A DNA stretch of 64,000 nt from Rhodococcus qingshengii (GCF_021025955.1 NZ_JAJNCL010000007.1:186001-250000), one strand, 5' to 3'. Counted from the first letter of the stretch, positions 16,787 to 26,691 are shown. A program made the numbers and translations. Notes: generated from the letters alone by a model not told the origin.

Positions 16787-18444
16787 GAGATAGCCACCTT
16801 TGCGCGTATCGTCTTCCCGGTTGCATTGCGAGGCAGAGGAGTTGTGCTCAGTCTCCACTTGACTGGCACCTTGAAGTAGGCCAGTCGTTCGGCGACATAG
16901 TCGCGTAGTTCTTCTTCAGTCGCCGCTCCCTCGCTGCGAAGAACGACAACGGCCGCCACTTCTTGGCCGAGGTCTGCCGAATCAATCCCGATCACAGCGC
17001 ATTCGAGTACCGAGGGATGCTCGTCGATAGTCTGCTCGATCTCGAGGGGGTAGACGTTCTCGCCGCCGCGCAGGATCAGATCGGACCGGCGGCCGGTCAG
17101 GCGGAGCCGGCCGTCTTCGAGAACTCCGAAGTCGCCGGTTCGGAGCCATCGGTCGGGACCGATGGCGGCAGCAGTCGCAGTCTCGTCGTTCCAGTATCCC
17201 GACATCACATACGGACTGCGAGCGCAGATTTCGCCCTCCTCGCCGTCGGGAACCGCAACACCGAATGGATCACGGACCTCCACACTCACGCCGATGATGG
17301 GCCGTCCGAGAGTTCCGGGGAACGCGGCGAGTTCTGGTGGCGTGGCAACCGAAATGCCGGTGGAGGATTCGGTGAGCCCGTAGCTGTCGACCAAGGTGTG
17401 CTGCGCAAAAGGCAGTCGTGCGCGCAGGCGGTCCTGCAAGGCCGGAGATGACGGCGCAGACGCGAGTGCAAAGGCGCTCAGTGAGGTCAGGTCGTACTTC
17501 TCGAGACTGCCATGTTCGAGGAGACGGGTTGCCATAGTGGGGACCACCGCCCAGTTGGTGACCTTCTCGCGTTCGACGAGGGAAAGGACTTCGTCGACGT
17601 CGAAGGCGCCCTGGTGGATGACCACGGCTCCGCCCGTCGCGAGTCGTGGGATCGCCAGGTTATGCAGGCTTGCAATGTGAAACAGCGGCGCGGTCAGCAG
17701 ATACCGCAAGTCACTCGGCCGGCCGTCGCTGGGTCGGCCGGTGAACGCCGCAGCGAGGCGATCGCTGTAGCGGTGGTAGTCGATGACGGCCAACACGTTT
17801 CGATGAGTGTGAACAGCTCCCTTGGGGCGGCCGCTGGTTCCGCTCGTGTAAAGAATGACGGCCGGATCGTCCTCGTCGACGGACGTGCGGGGCAGTGCCG
17901 AACCCGAATACTTCTCCATCAAGGCCGGTAGATCTTCTTCCATCGTGAGCACGGGAACATCGGTGTTCACTTCGGAAAGAACTTGTGCGCGTTTCGCGTC
18001 GGCGATCACCACGGTGGGCGTGGTGTGATCGATGCCGTACTGCACCTCACGGGCCACCCACCACGAGTTGAACCCGACGGCGATGGCGCCAAGCGACTGA
18101 GCCGCCCAGAAGGTCATCACCCATTCCGGCGTATTGGCGGCGAGGATCCCCACCCGATCGCCCTTGCGAACGCCGTACCGCTCACGCAGCGCGGTGGCCA
18201 ATGCTGCTACGGCCTCGCCGTGCTCGAGGTAGCTGAAGCGTCGTTCCTTGGTCACCAGGTAGTCGCGTGATCCGTAATCGAAGGATGCGGCGAGCACGTC
18301 GCCGAGTGCCTTGTCACGGTTCTTCATGACGGGCATCGAGCTGCCGAGTACATCCTCGACTTGCATCTCGAAAGGACCACCGGGGCCGGTCAGCCCAGCC
18401 ATGACCGACGCGATGAATGCTTGTGTATCAGCGGAAGTAGTCAC
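16783..18444 (-). CDS. Acyl-CoA synthetase (AMP-forming), FadD13-like
   Basis: 553 aa from GTG at 18444, with AAAGG upstream; 19 nt after the ADH gene. Class I adenylate-forming motifs: [19 protein letters not shown] (P-loop, about 190-208), the YGLTE motif, the TGDFG hinge region and [20 protein letters not shown]. The C-terminal lysine is in [15 protein letters not shown]. It would activate the carboxylate produced by the operon to a CoA ester for beta-oxidation or lipid remodelling. Position in the operon parallels fadD13 of the mycobacterial mymA locus. Confidence 0.9.
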   Translation of the reverse strand: MTTSADTQAFIASVMAGLTGPGGPFEMQVEDVLGSSMPVMKNRDKALGDVLAASFDYGSRDYLVTKERRFSYLEHGEAVAALATALRERYGVRKGDRVGILAANTPEWVMTFWAAQSLGAIAVGFNSWWVAREVQYGIDHTTPTVVIADAKRAQVLSEVNTDVPVLTMEEDLPALMEKYSGSALPRTSVDEDDPAVILYTSGTSGRPKGAVHTHRNVLAVIDYHRYSDRLAAAFTGRPSDGRPSDLRYLLTAPLFHIASLHNLAIPRLATGGAVVIHQGAFDVDEVLSLVEREKVTNWAVVPTMATRLLEHGSLEKYDLTSLSAFALASAPSSPALQDRLRARLPFAQHTLVDSYGLTESSTGISVATPPELAAFPGTLGRPIIGVSVEVRDPFGVAVPDGEEGEICARSPYVMSGYWNDETATAAAIGPDRWLRTGDFGVLEDGRLRLTGRRSDLILRGGENVYPLEIEQTIDEHPSVLECAVIGIDSADLGQEVAAVVVLRSEGAATEEELRDYVAERLAYFKVPVKWRLSTTPLPRNATGKTIRAKVAIS

Positions 18445-18463
18445 GTGAAGTGCCTTTCGAAGA

Positions 18464-19504
18464 TTAGGGTACGAGCACTGCGCGTCCAGTGACCTTGCCG
18501 TGTTCGAGACGGTCGAGTGCGTCGCGGGCATCAGCGAGGTCGAAGCGGGCTACTTCTACGGTTACCAGACCGGCCTGTGCCAGGGCGATGGAATCGACGA
18601 GGTCGTTTCTGGTGCCGCCATAGGACTTCCGGATCGATGCGCCCCACGGCCAGCCTGGCCCGCCGGCCGCTTCGGCGGTGATTCCGGGGTTTCCGCCTCC
18701 GAGACCTACCATGCGATACGCGCCGTTCGGCGCAACCGCTTGAACCGACATCTGAGCCGTTGCATCGACACCGACAAAGTCGAAGATGACTTCTGCGCCT
18801 CTGGCCGATGTGAGGTCGAGGATCTGCTGCGCGGTGTCCGGTCCCGATTCGAGCGTGATGTCTGCGCCGCAGCGTTTGGCAAGATCGAGTTGATCCTGTC
18901 CGACGTCGACAGCGATGATGCGAACGGCACTGATTGCCCGAAGTATCTGTACTGCAACGTGACCGAGCCCGCCTACGCCGATTACCACGGCGGTGGCACC
19001 GGGCTGAAGATGTTCGCGGGCACCGCGAATGGCGTGGTAACTCGTCAGTGCCGCATCGGCGAGTGGTGCGGCCTGCAGGAAGTCGAGGTCTCCGATGGGC
19101 ACGAAGGAGCGAGCCGGAATCTTGACGTACTCGGCCATACCGCCGTCGGGACCGAGCCCGGGGCAGGGCGGCATTGCAGTGCGTCCAGCGGCGAGGCACA
19201 TGTTCTCGTTGCCGCTCATACATTCTCGGCACTGTCCACACGACCAGCACAGATAGACGACGCCGCGTTCGCCGACCGAGCGACCGTCGACGCCGGTCCC
19301 GACCGCTTCGATGGTGCCGGCGATCTCGTGGCCGATGGTCAGCGGCTCTTCGCGCATCTTGTACGGAAAGTGCAGGAGATGGAGATCGGAGTGGCAGATT
19401 CCCGCTGCACCGACTCGTATCAAGAGTTCCGACGGGCCGATTTCGGGGATCGGGACGTCGTTGATCGCGAGGAGCCCAGGCCCCATGAGCTGAGCTGCCT
19501 TCAT
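18464..19504 (-). CDS. Zinc-dependent alcohol dehydrogenase, AdhD-like
   Basis: 346 aa from ATG at 19504, overlapping the previous stop by ATGA. Medium-chain dehydrogenase features: catalytic zinc ligand region [26 protein letters not shown], the structural zinc cysteines [18 protein letters not shown], and the Rossmann motif [18 protein letters not shown]. It would oxidise an alcohol released by the upstream hydrolase. Similar in type to adhD of the mymA operon. Confidence 0.9.
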   Translation of the reverse strand: MKAAQLMGPGLLAINDVPIPEIGPSELLIRVGAAGICHSDLHLLHFPYKMREEPLTIGHEIAGTIEAVGTGVDGRSVGERGVVYLCWSCGQCRECMSGNENMCLAAGRTAMPPCPGLGPDGGMAEYVKIPARSFVPIGDLDFLQAAPLADAALTSYHAIRGAREHLQPGATAVVIGVGGLGHVAVQILRAISAVRIIAVDVGQDQLDLAKRCGADITLESGPDTAQQILDLTSARGAEVIFDFVGVDATAQMSVQAVAPNGAYRMVGLGGGNPGITAEAAGGPGWPWGASIRKSYGGTRNDLVDSIALAQAGLVTVEVARFDLADARDALDRLEHGKVTGRAVLVP

Positions 19505-20655
19505 GAACTGACCTCGCTGACCTCGGAGTTGTATGCGGCACTCAGATACGAGTTGCTGCGATCGGATCCGATCAGACCCGGTGCCATCTTGTTCATGACG
19601 TAGGCGAAAGTCATCCGACGGTCCAGATCGTTGACCAGCATCGAGCCGCCGATTCCCGCCCACCAGCAGACGCGTCCACCTGGAACCAGTGGTGCGGTAA
19701 CCGGATGTGGCAGTCCGTAGCCGATGCCGAACTTGAGTGGAGTCATGATCCCGAGATCGATACCGTCGGCTTGGATTTCGAAGATCAGGTCGATGGTGCT
19801 CTGCGAGAGCAACTTCTGGCCGTCGAGCACACCACAGTTCGAGATCAAAGATTGGACCCTGGCTATAGAACGTGCGTTGCCGTGGCCGTTGACTGCGCCG
19901 ATCTCGGCTTCCCGCCAGGGCGCGGTGTTGACCTCGGGGTAGTCGAGTAGTGGGCAGGTCAGGGTCTTGATGAAGATGCTGTCCTGGTCGAGCGTGGACA
20001 GGTCGAACTCGAGCGCGGGCGGCGGCACCAGAGTGGCGATTCGACCGAAATGCTCTGCGGACGTGCCGATGTGGAAGTCGGCGCCCAGTGGACCGGCAAG
20101 CTCTTCGGCAAAGAACCTGCCGAGGGTCCGCCCGTCGATGCGACGAATGACCTCACCGACGAGATGGCCGTAGTTGATCGCGTGATAGCCCGACGCCGTA
20201 CCGGGGGTCCACCAAGGCTTCTGGGTAGCGAGGCGGGTGGTGGACGCCTCGAGGTCGTAGATGTCCTTCAGTTCGATCGGACGCTCCCAGCCGGAGACCC
20301 CGGATGTATGCGAGAGGAGGTGGCGAACTTCGATGTCTTCCTTGCCGTTTACCGCAAATTCGGGCCAGTAATGCGCGACCTTCTGGTGCACGTCCAATAG
20401 GCCGCGTTCGACCAGCAGGAGCGCACACAGAGCTGTCATGGTCTTGGTGATGGAGAACGTGTTGACGATGGTGTCGCTGCCCCAGGGAGTGGTGCGGGAT
20501 TCGTCGGCGTACCCGCCCCAGAGATCGACCACGGATTCTCCGGCGACGGTGATGGCGATGGACCCGCCGAGTTCTTCGCCGGATTCGAGTTGAGCCTCGA
20601 AGGCGGTGCGGACGGCGTCGAACTCGTTGTTGCAGTGACCGTTCACCGTGCTCAT
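19501..20655 (-). CDS. Beta-lactamase-fold serine hydrolase (esterase)
   Basis: 384 aa, ATG at 20655 overlapping the FMO stop (ATGA). The SxxK motif SITK (in NTFSITKTMTALCALLLVERGL, about residue 69) and a later Y-x-N-type motif (GYHAINYGHLVGEVI) mark the class C beta-lactamase/EstB esterase family. No signal peptide, so a cytoplasmic esterase rather than a cell-wall enzyme. Directly downstream of a flavin monooxygenase, it could hydrolyse the ester or lactone made by Baeyer-Villiger oxidation. Confidence 0.85.
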   Translation of the reverse strand: MSTVNGHCNNEFDAVRTAFEAQLESGEELGGSIAITVAGESVVDLWGGYADESRTTPWGSDTIVNTFSITKTMTALCALLLVERGLLDVHQKVAHYWPEFAVNGKEDIEVRHLLSHTSGVSGWERPIELKDIYDLEASTTRLATQKPWWTPGTASGYHAINYGHLVGEVIRRIDGRTLGRFFAEELAGPLGADFHIGTSAEHFGRIATLVPPPALEFDLSTLDQDSIFIKTLTCPLLDYPEVNTAPWREAEIGAVNGHGNARSIARVQSLISNCGVLDGQKLLSQSTIDLIFEIQADGIDLGIMTPLKFGIGYGLPHPVTAPLVPGGRVCWWAGIGGSMLVNDLDRRMTFAYVMNKMAPGLIGSDRSNSYLSAAYNSEVSEVSS

Positions 20656-22040
20656 GCGCGATCCGCCTTCTCGAGTTCGTGTGCTGCTGCACGGGCCGCA
20701 ACAGGTAGCTTGTTTCCGGAGGCCGCTGCACGCTTGGTGCCCTTGGCGATTTCCTTGTTCATGTTGCGGACGTAGGGATCGAACTCGAGCTGGATGGTGT
20801 GGCGCGGTGACTTGTAATAGGGAGCGAGGAAGTACGCCTCGTCGGCCTTGGTGATCTCCTGCATCTCACTGGCGGAAGGCAATTGGTATTTGCCGGTGAG
20901 GTAGGCCGCGACGAGCTTGCTCTGCTGCTCAGCGAAGTTGACGAGCGTCGGCATGGGCTGCGCCAGTCCCATGAAGAAGAGGTTGTCGATTCCGGGCTTC
21001 ATCATTCGTTTGAAGAGTGGGAATCGGTTGTCTTTGTCCGGCAGAAGATTCGGATCGCTGAAGAAGGGGAAGCTGATGTTGTAGCCGGTGGCGCAGATGA
21101 CCACGTCGACGTCCGAGGCGGTGCCGTCGGCGAAGTGAACCTGCTTTCCGTCGAGTTTGGTGATGGCAGGCTTGAAGGTTATGTCGCCCGACCCGGCGCG
21201 TCCCAGGAACTCGCCGCTGGCCGACGGGTGGGCCTCGAACGGACGGTGGTCTGGCTTGGGTAGTCCGTAGCCCTCCATGGTTCCCAGGTTCTTGCCGAGG
21301 AATCGACGACTCAGGAACAGGCGCAGACCGCGGGGCATCCAGGGCGGGGTGATCAGTTTGTCTCCCGGCACGCCGCCCAGATACTTCGGGAGTACCCAGA
21401 CTCCGCGGCGCGCTGAGACGATGAGCTTCTCGGCTAGGTATCTCTGCCCCAGTTCGGAAGCAATGTCCAAGCCGGAGTTCCCCATTCCGACCACGACTAC
21501 CTTCTTGCCGCGCATGTCGATCGGATCGAACGGGTCGTTGTAGCTGTGGCTGTGCATCAGCACGCCGTCGAACTCACCCGGGTAGTCGGGGATGTTGGGA
21601 TCCCAGTGATGTCCGTTGCAGACCATCAGGACGTCGTAGGTGCGAACTTCGCCGTCAGAGCGCGTGATGGTCCACAGTCCGTCTGCATCACGTTCTGCTG
21701 CAACAACACTGGTGTTGAAGATGATCGACTCACGCAGGCCGAAGTGCTCGACGTAGTCCTTGAAGTACTGGAAGAGTTCGGAGTGGTGAGGGAAGTCGGG
21801 AAGGTCAGCGGAGACCGGGAAGTCCTCGAATGCCAAGCGCCACTTCGACGTGTCGATGTGCAGGCTCTGGTAGCAGGCTGACATCCCGTTGGGATTCTTG
21901 TAGTACCAGTTTCCGCCGACCTCGTCGGACGCTTCGTAGCAGTCGAAGGGTATTCCGAATTCCTTCATTCGCTTGGCCGTCGTGATTCCGGTGGGCCCGG
22001 CGCCGATGATGCACACGCTCGGCAAGGGGGAGGGGCTCAT
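20652..22040 (-). CDS. Flavin-containing monooxygenase, MymA-like / Baeyer-Villiger type
   Basis: 462 aa from ATG at 22040 (GAAAG upstream), first gene of the operon. FAD motif IIGAGPTGITTAKRM (about residues 10-24), the motif VCNGHHWDPN (FMO fingerprint region), NADPH motif VVGMGNSGLDIASEL and CATGYNISFPF are all visible. FMOs of this type insert oxygen into ketones, amines or sulfides. With the hydrolase, ADH and acyl-CoA synthetase downstream, ketone breakdown by Baeyer-Villiger chemistry is the simplest reading. MymA (Rv3083) starts an analogous operon in M. tuberculosis. Confidence 0.9.
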   Translation of the reverse strand: MSPSPLPSVCIIGAGPTGITTAKRMKEFGIPFDCYEASDEVGGNWYYKNPNGMSACYQSLHIDTSKWRLAFEDFPVSADLPDFPHHSELFQYFKDYVEHFGLRESIIFNTSVVAAERDADGLWTITRSDGEVRTYDVLMVCNGHHWDPNIPDYPGEFDGVLMHSHSYNDPFDPIDMRGKKVVVVGMGNSGLDIASELGQRYLAEKLIVSARRGVWVLPKYLGGVPGDKLITPPWMPRGLRLFLSRRFLGKNLGTMEGYGLPKPDHRPFEAHPSASGEFLGRAGSGDITFKPAITKLDGKQVHFADGTASDVDVVICATGYNISFPFFSDPNLLPDKDNRFPLFKRMMKPGIDNLFFMGLAQPMPTLVNFAEQQSKLVAAYLTGKYQLPSASEMQEITKADEAYFLAPYYKSPRHTIQLEFDPYVRNMNKEIAKGTKRAAASGNKLPVAARAAAHELEKADRA

Positions 22041-22099
22041 TCGCCATCGCTTTCTGTTCTGTCTCGGGCGTGCGAGAAAAAGAATCGATGCCCGAGAAG

Positions 22100-22111
22100 T
22101 GACTTGAGTCA
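22100..22111. promoter_or_regulatory. Candidate TetR operator of the FMO operon
   Basis: TGACT-TG-AGTCA is a perfect palindrome 60 bp upstream of the FMO start. Three more TGAC/GTCA half-sites at 22127-22130, 22136-22139 and 22145-22148 are spaced by 5 nt each. All lie in the divergent gap with the TetR gene, so the array may serve both promoters. Confidence 0.45.
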
Positions 22112-22216
22112 TAGTGCGCCATTCGCTGACGATGTGTCAATGAATGACGCAATGTTTTTTGATGACGGTAAGTCGGTGATTTGCCAGAAGGTCGAAATGC
22201 GAGCAAGGTGGGCGAC

Positions 22217-22864
22217 GTGAGCACGACTACCGATGGCCCGAAGAACAGGCGGGGAACCCTTCGCGACGAGCAGAAACGCGCGACGCGGGCCAAACTCGTG
22301 GACGCCGCACGCACCCTGTTCGAAGAGCGGGGATATGCGGCAGTCACGGTCGACGACATCGCCTCGGTCGTCGGATGCAGTAGAGCCACGTTCTACGTGC
22401 ATTTCGCCAGCAAGGTGGAGATGCTCAAGACGATCGGCGCGGCCGGGATGGCGGCGAGTGCGTTCGCTTTCTACATCGATCTCGATCGAGTCCTCGACAC
22501 GAACTCTCGCGTGGAATTCACCGCATGGCTGGAACGTGCCTTCGACTGGTTCGACGAGAACAAGCGCCTGCTGCCGGCCTGGGACGAGGCCGTGGCACTC
22601 GAACCGGAGTTCCGCGAGACAGCGCGAGACGGAATGACCGAACTACCGAACGCCATGCCCAAATATCTGGGCCGGTGGCCGGTGGAACAGCACGACGAGG
22701 CGAGGTTGCGCGTCGAACTGCTCGTGAGTCAGCTGGAGCGATTCTTCACACGCTGGGCCGTGCAGGGGACGATCGATGTGACGCGGGTTCAGGCGGCCGA
22801 GGTTCTGACAGATATCTGGTTCCCGGCTCTGTCGCCGGAATCGAAGGGCGTCGCCGAGCGGTAG
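22217..22864 (+). CDS. TetR-family regulator, divergent to the FMO operon
   Basis: 215 aa from GTG at 22217 with AAGGTGG 5 nt upstream. The TetR DNA-binding domain is clear: RAKLVDAARTLFEERGYAAV then TVDDIASVVGCSRATFYVHF. The C-terminal ligand domain has no recognised relatives. The mymA operon of M. tuberculosis uses the AraC-type VirS instead, so control differs here. Confidence 0.9.
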   Translation: MSTTTDGPKNRRGTLRDEQKRATRAKLVDAARTLFEERGYAAVTVDDIASVVGCSRATFYVHFASKVEMLKTIGAAGMAASAFAFYIDLDRVLDTNSRVEFTAWLERAFDWFDENKRLLPAWDEAVALEPEFRETARDGMTELPNAMPKYLGRWPVEQHDEARLRVELLVSQLERFFTRWAVQGTIDVTRVQAAEVLTDIWFPALSPESKGVAER

Positions 22865-22883
22865 GTGTGAATCCGTCGCTGGT

Positions 22884-24470
22884 TCACGAGTCGATGAGTC
22901 CTTCGGTCGCGCCTCGCCACCCGCGGCGCTGGTAATCCCGCGGCGACATGCCGTGGGCAGCGATGAAGACCTTGGTGAAGCCGGAGGCGTGCGCGTAGCC
23001 GAGTCGACGGGCAGTCTCTCCGGCCGAGAGACCCTCCTCGAGATGGGCACGCGCGAGGGTCATGCGTAACTGGGCTCGCCAGCGTGGGTAGCTCTGGCCG
23101 GTGGCCGCAGTGAAGCCTTTCTGGAGCAAGTTCTCGTCGACGCCGAGTCGAGCGCTCCACTCCGACAGCGTGCGGGAATCGGTGGGGTCGGCCCGTAGTG
23201 CGGCAAGGATCGTCTCGACTGGATCGCTCTGACGGCTGCCGTGTGGACGAGCCGCCGCAGAGCTGCGGACCAGCCTCGAGATCCGCGCCGGGTCGTGGAT
23301 CTCGGGGCGCAGGTGGGTGTAATTCGCGACCACCGTGTGCAACAGATACGTCTCCGCTTCGCGAGCGAAGTGCAGCACACGTGGCGGCGGTGCGGCGACC
23401 GGAGAGGCGCCCGGCTGGGACCCGAGGGGAAGTAGCAGAGAGCCTTCCGCGATCTCGACACTGTTGCGCACCCCCGCTGGAAGCCACATTGCGTCGCCCC
23501 GCCTCAGATTCCACGTTCGGTCGCCGAAAGTAACCCTGGCGGAGCCTCGATAGATCCAGACGACGACGTGAAAGTTGTTGACCCTTGCCCACGTTCCGCT
23601 TGCGGGGATCGTCGGGGGCGCCGGTGCGGAGTCCGACTGGACGCCTTCCTCCGACAACAGCGCGACGCCCTGTGCCAGAGTCTCGTTCTCCTGGATCGGC
23701 GTCGGGCGTCGGTGGGCCCGCGCGTAGTCGCTGGGTGTCATGCCGGTGTGTTCACGGAAGGCACGGGTGAATCCCGCGGGAGTTGCGAATCCGACCTGCG
23801 CACCCGTCCAGCCGATTTCACGGCCGGTGTCCAGGTAAGCGGTTGCTGCCGCGATCCGGGCCGAGGTGCGCCAGCGCACGAACGGCAACCCCGTCTCCTC
23901 GGTGAATCGGCGCTGCAGGGTGCGGACACCGATCTTGAGGTGCCGGGCGAACTGGGAAAGTTCCGTGTCATCGGCTGGGGTCCGTAGAAGCGTGCGAGCG
24001 ATCTCGAGGGTTTCGGCCGAGCGAGGCAAACTCGGCGGGGAGTGCGGCACCGAAGCGCCGACCTCATTGGCGTGGGCTCCCGCGACAAGCTCGATCAGTC
24101 CGGCTCCCGCTGCCGTCTCGCCCCGAAGAAATCCCAAGTTGTGCGCGAATTGGTGGACGAGCCAGTCCTGCCAGTCTGCTGGGATCTCGAAGTCGATGAC
24201 CCGGTTCAACGCGGGCGGCAGGTCGGCCGCGGGCAGTGGGATGGGAAATGCGACTGCGCCCGGATCGACCCGGATGCTGTACGCGATTCCCGCCGGTACC
24301 CAGATTGCCGCCCCCGCAGTCACGCTGCGGGTACGGCCGCCGATCTGCAGTTCTGCGCGCCCGGTATGTACCCAGAACAGCAGTGGCTCGCGTTCATTCA
24401 CGATCGAGGCGAGCCGAGCAGCGGGGATCTCGGGGACTTCGCCTGCGGGGAACACCAACCGTGGTCCCAC
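22884..24470 (-). CDS. Tandem-duplicated cupin-AraC transcriptional regulator
   Basis: 528 aa from GTG at 24470, which has GGGAGG 6 nt upstream. The protein contains two complete cupin-AraC modules in one chain. The first is a cupin (about 10-90, FWVHTGRAELQIGG...AIWVPAGIAYSI) plus an AraC HTH (about 155-250, RTLQRRFTEETG, FATPAGFTRAFREHTG). The second is a cupin (about 300-365, VWIYRGSARVTFGD...AMWLPAGVRNSV) plus an AraC HTH (about 425-515, ENLLQKGFTAATG, YAHASGFTKVFIAAHG). The usual length is a single module of about 250-270 aa. Divergent from the siderophore reductase across an IdeR-like box, so probably an iron-linked activator. Confidence 0.88.
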   Translation of the reverse strand: MGPRLVFPAGEVPEIPAARLASIVNEREPLLFWVHTGRAELQIGGRTRSVTAGAAIWVPAGIAYSIRVDPGAVAFPIPLPAADLPPALNRVIDFEIPADWQDWLVHQFAHNLGFLRGETAAGAGLIELVAGAHANEVGASVPHSPPSLPRSAETLEIARTLLRTPADDTELSQFARHLKIGVRTLQRRFTEETGLPFVRWRTSARIAAATAYLDTGREIGWTGAQVGFATPAGFTRAFREHTGMTPSDYARAHRRPTPIQENETLAQGVALLSEEGVQSDSAPAPPTIPASGTWARVNNFHVVVWIYRGSARVTFGDRTWNLRRGDAMWLPAGVRNSVEIAEGSLLLPLGSQPGASPVAAPPPRVLHFAREAETYLLHTVVANYTHLRPEIHDPARISRLVRSSAAARPHGSRQSDPVETILAALRADPTDSRTLSEWSARLGVDENLLQKGFTAATGQSYPRWRAQLRMTLARAHLEEGLSAGETARRLGYAHASGFTKVFIAAHGMSPRDYQRRGWRGATEGLIDS

Positions 24471-24552
24471 GATGCCCTCCCGACGTCGATGCTTTCTTTT
24501 CCAGCCGACCGATGAGTGTAAGAAGTCGGCACGCACGGATAACCGTATCCGA

Positions 24553-24571
24553 TTAGGGCAGGCTAGCTTTA
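24553..24571. promoter_or_regulatory. IdeR/DtxR-type iron box
   Basis: This 19-bp site matches 14 of 19 positions of the consensus TTAGGTTAGGCTAACCTAA (core TTAGG..AGGCTA). It lies between the double AraC gene and the siderophore reductase, so both are likely iron-repressed. A motif-matrix score was not computed. Confidence 0.7.
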
Positions 24572-24641
24572 TTTATTGGCCCTCCCGCCGTGATCGAACG
24601 TGGGCCGGACCCCCGTCTGTGCGCTTCCGAGGAGACTTTCC

Positions 24642-25472
24642 GTGCCCCGAAACACCCGTCCGACAACGGCGTACCCCGTTACCTTGCGCGAACTCGAGGT
24701 ACATCGGGTGACAGAGGTGACGCCGGGCATGCGGAGAGTGACGCTCACCGGAGCCCAACTCGACACCTTCACCAACGCCGACGGAATTGCCGAACCCGCC
24801 TTCGCGAGTACGGGCTTCGACGACGACATCCGATTGCTGTTCACCTACCCCGGCGAAACCGACCCGGTCCTGCCGGTAATGGTCGACGGCAGTGTGACTT
24901 TCGCTGCGGGGCGCCGTCCGCTCGCCCGCGCATACACCGTGCGCCGCTACGATCCGCGAACAAGGGAACTCGACGTCGATTTCGTCGTTCACGGCGAGGG
25001 AGTGGCTACCACCTGGGCGCGGGACGCCAGCCCGGGCGACCGAATGCACATCGCGGGCCCCTCTGTATCGCAGGGACTCCCGGAAGATTACGAGTATCTG
25101 CTGGCCGTCGGTGACGAGACCGCGTTGCCGGCGATCGCACGTCTGCTCGAGGAATTGCCCGCCGATGCCAGGGGGCATGTGTTCGTCGAAATTGCGGACT
25201 CGGCTCACATCCAATCGGTGCGCGAGTTGTCCGGGGTGAGTGTCACGTGGTTGCCACGCGAGGGGGCCGAGTCCGGCGCTACTACTTTGTTGCTCGACGC
25301 GGTCAGTGCTGTCGAATGGCCTGACGGACGCGTATTCGGCTGGCTTGCAGGCGAACAGGCGACGGTTCGCTCGCTTCGTCGTCATTTGATTCGTGATCGA
25401 GGAATTGCGAGGACGGACATCGATTTCACCGGCTACTGGAAACGAGGCGGGGCCGTGCGTGCAGATTCCTGA
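24642..25472 (+). CDS. Siderophore-interacting protein (NAD(P)H ferric-siderophore reductase)
   Basis: 276 aa from GTG at 24642 with GAGGAG 6 nt upstream. SIP/ViuB features: FAD-binding RPLARAYTVRRYDPRTRELDVDF (about 95-117), then HGEGVATTWARDASPGD and the SIP domain with LLAVGDETALPAI and VFGWLAGEQATVRSLRRHL. It reduces Fe(III)-siderophore to release iron in the cytoplasm. In mycobacteria this function is the N-terminal domain of IrtA; here it is separate and linked to a binding protein (73 nt downstream) and, beyond a terminator, to ABC half-transporters. Confidence 0.92.
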   Translation: MPRNTRPTTAYPVTLRELEVHRVTEVTPGMRRVTLTGAQLDTFTNADGIAEPAFASTGFDDDIRLLFTYPGETDPVLPVMVDGSVTFAAGRRPLARAYTVRRYDPRTRELDVDFVVHGEGVATTWARDASPGDRMHIAGPSVSQGLPEDYEYLLAVGDETALPAIARLLEELPADARGHVFVEIADSAHIQSVRELSGVSVTWLPREGAESGATTLLLDAVSAVEWPDGRVFGWLAGEQATVRSLRRHLIRDRGIARTDIDFTGYWKRGGAVRADS

Positions 25473-25545
25473 CCTGGCTCCATCGCTCACCCAACACCTT
25501 CACCTCAGCAACACCGAAAGTGTTCGATAACACCGAAAGGCAGAA

Positions 25546-26631
25546 ATGACAGTCCTGCGCACCAGACGATCACGGATCACCGGACTGATCGGGGCCACGC
25601 TCGCCGCAGCGCTACTCGTGACCGGGTGCTCGGCCTCGGCCGAAGACTCGAAAACGGCATCCTCTCCCGGTTCGGAGGGGAACGCCCTTCCGGCTGCGGA
25701 AGGAACGACTACCTACCCGCTGACCCTGGAATCGCCCTACGGTACAAGTATTCTCGAGAAGCGACCGGAGCGGATCGCCGCCATCGTGCCCAATGCCGTC
25801 GACACGGAAATGCTCCTCGCGCTCGGCGTCAAACCCGTCCTCTCCTCGTCGATGGTGAAGGAATCGGCTTCCCAGTCGTACTTGTTGCCTTACGGCGCAG
25901 AGAATCTCGACACCTTCGAGTTCGCGATGGGTGGAACACTTCCCGTCGAAGCGATCGCCGCGAGCGAACCGGACCTCATCGTCGCCGTCGGCTGGGCTGA
26001 CGGCCTGGGTGGTTTGTCCCTGGGCGATTACTACGAGCGTTTGTCCTCCATCGCACCGGTTGTGACGAGTCCCGACACGAAGTCGCGGATGCTCGTGCCG
26101 TGGAAGGAGTCGATCCGCGTACTCGGCGAGACGCTCGACCTCTCGAAGGCGGCCGAAAAGATCGTGGCCGACCATGATCAGTACTTTGCGAATGTGCGCC
26201 AGGAGAACCCGCAACTCGCGAGTCTGACTGCAACCTGGGCGATCTTCTACGGCACCGGCAATGGGCTGCAGTACCTTTCGGCGCCCGGTTCGGCTCCGGC
26301 AACATTCTTGGGTGAGCTCGGTTTCGCCGAGAACCCGCACGCAAAAGAGTTCGTCACCCAGAGTACTGTCGGCGAGGAACTTCTCGAGAACATCGATGCG
26401 GACTTCCTGCTGATCGGCCGCAGTGCCGCCGGCAGCGAGGAGGATTTCGACAAGCTGACCGGCGGGAAGCTCTTCCAAGCCCTGGGAGCTGTGTCCTCCG
26501 GTCATTGGGTTGGCCTGCCTCCTCGCACCGCCGACGGCGGGGATGTTCTGTGGGCGATCACGAGTGGTGGTCCGATCGGAACAATATGGGCGGCTGAACA
26601 TATCGTGCCGCTCATCAGCACGAAGCTGTAG
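25546..26631 (+). CDS. Iron-siderophore ABC transporter substrate-binding lipoprotein
   Basis: 361 aa. Signal peptide with lipobox LLVTGCSAS (Cys about 27). FecB/FepB-type periplasmic-binding fold: RIAAIVPNAVDTEMLLALGVKPV, EAIAASEPDLIVAV, SYLLPYGAENL. It would capture ferric siderophore at the outer face of the membrane. Same strand as the SIP gene, 73 nt downstream, followed by a hairpin terminator, so SIP and binding protein form one iron-regulated unit. Confidence 0.92.
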   Translation: MTVLRTRRSRITGLIGATLAAALLVTGCSASAEDSKTASSPGSEGNALPAAEGTTTYPLTLESPYGTSILEKRPERIAAIVPNAVDTEMLLALGVKPVLSSSMVKESASQSYLLPYGAENLDTFEFAMGGTLPVEAIAASEPDLIVAVGWADGLGGLSLGDYYERLSSIAPVVTSPDTKSRMLVPWKESIRVLGETLDLSKAAEKIVADHDQYFANVRQENPQLASLTATWAIFYGTGNGLQYLSAPGSAPATFLGELGFAENPHAKEFVTQSTVGEELLENIDADFLLIGRSAAGSEEDFDKLTGGKLFQALGAVSSGHWVGLPPRTADGGDVLWAITSGGPIGTIWAAEHIVPLISTKL

Positions 26632-26659
26632 GCGGACAACTACAGAACGGAAAGCGCTC

Positions 26660-26691
26660 ACCCGTCGCCACAGGATTGTGTGGCGGCGGGT
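26660..26691 (+). terminator. Hairpin after the siderophore-binding lipoprotein
   Basis: A 13-bp stem (ACCCGTCGCCACA at 26660-26672, TGTGGCGGCGGGT at 26679-26691, one G-U pair) with a 6-nt loop begins 28 nt after the stop and is followed by a weakly U-rich stretch. Confidence 0.65.
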
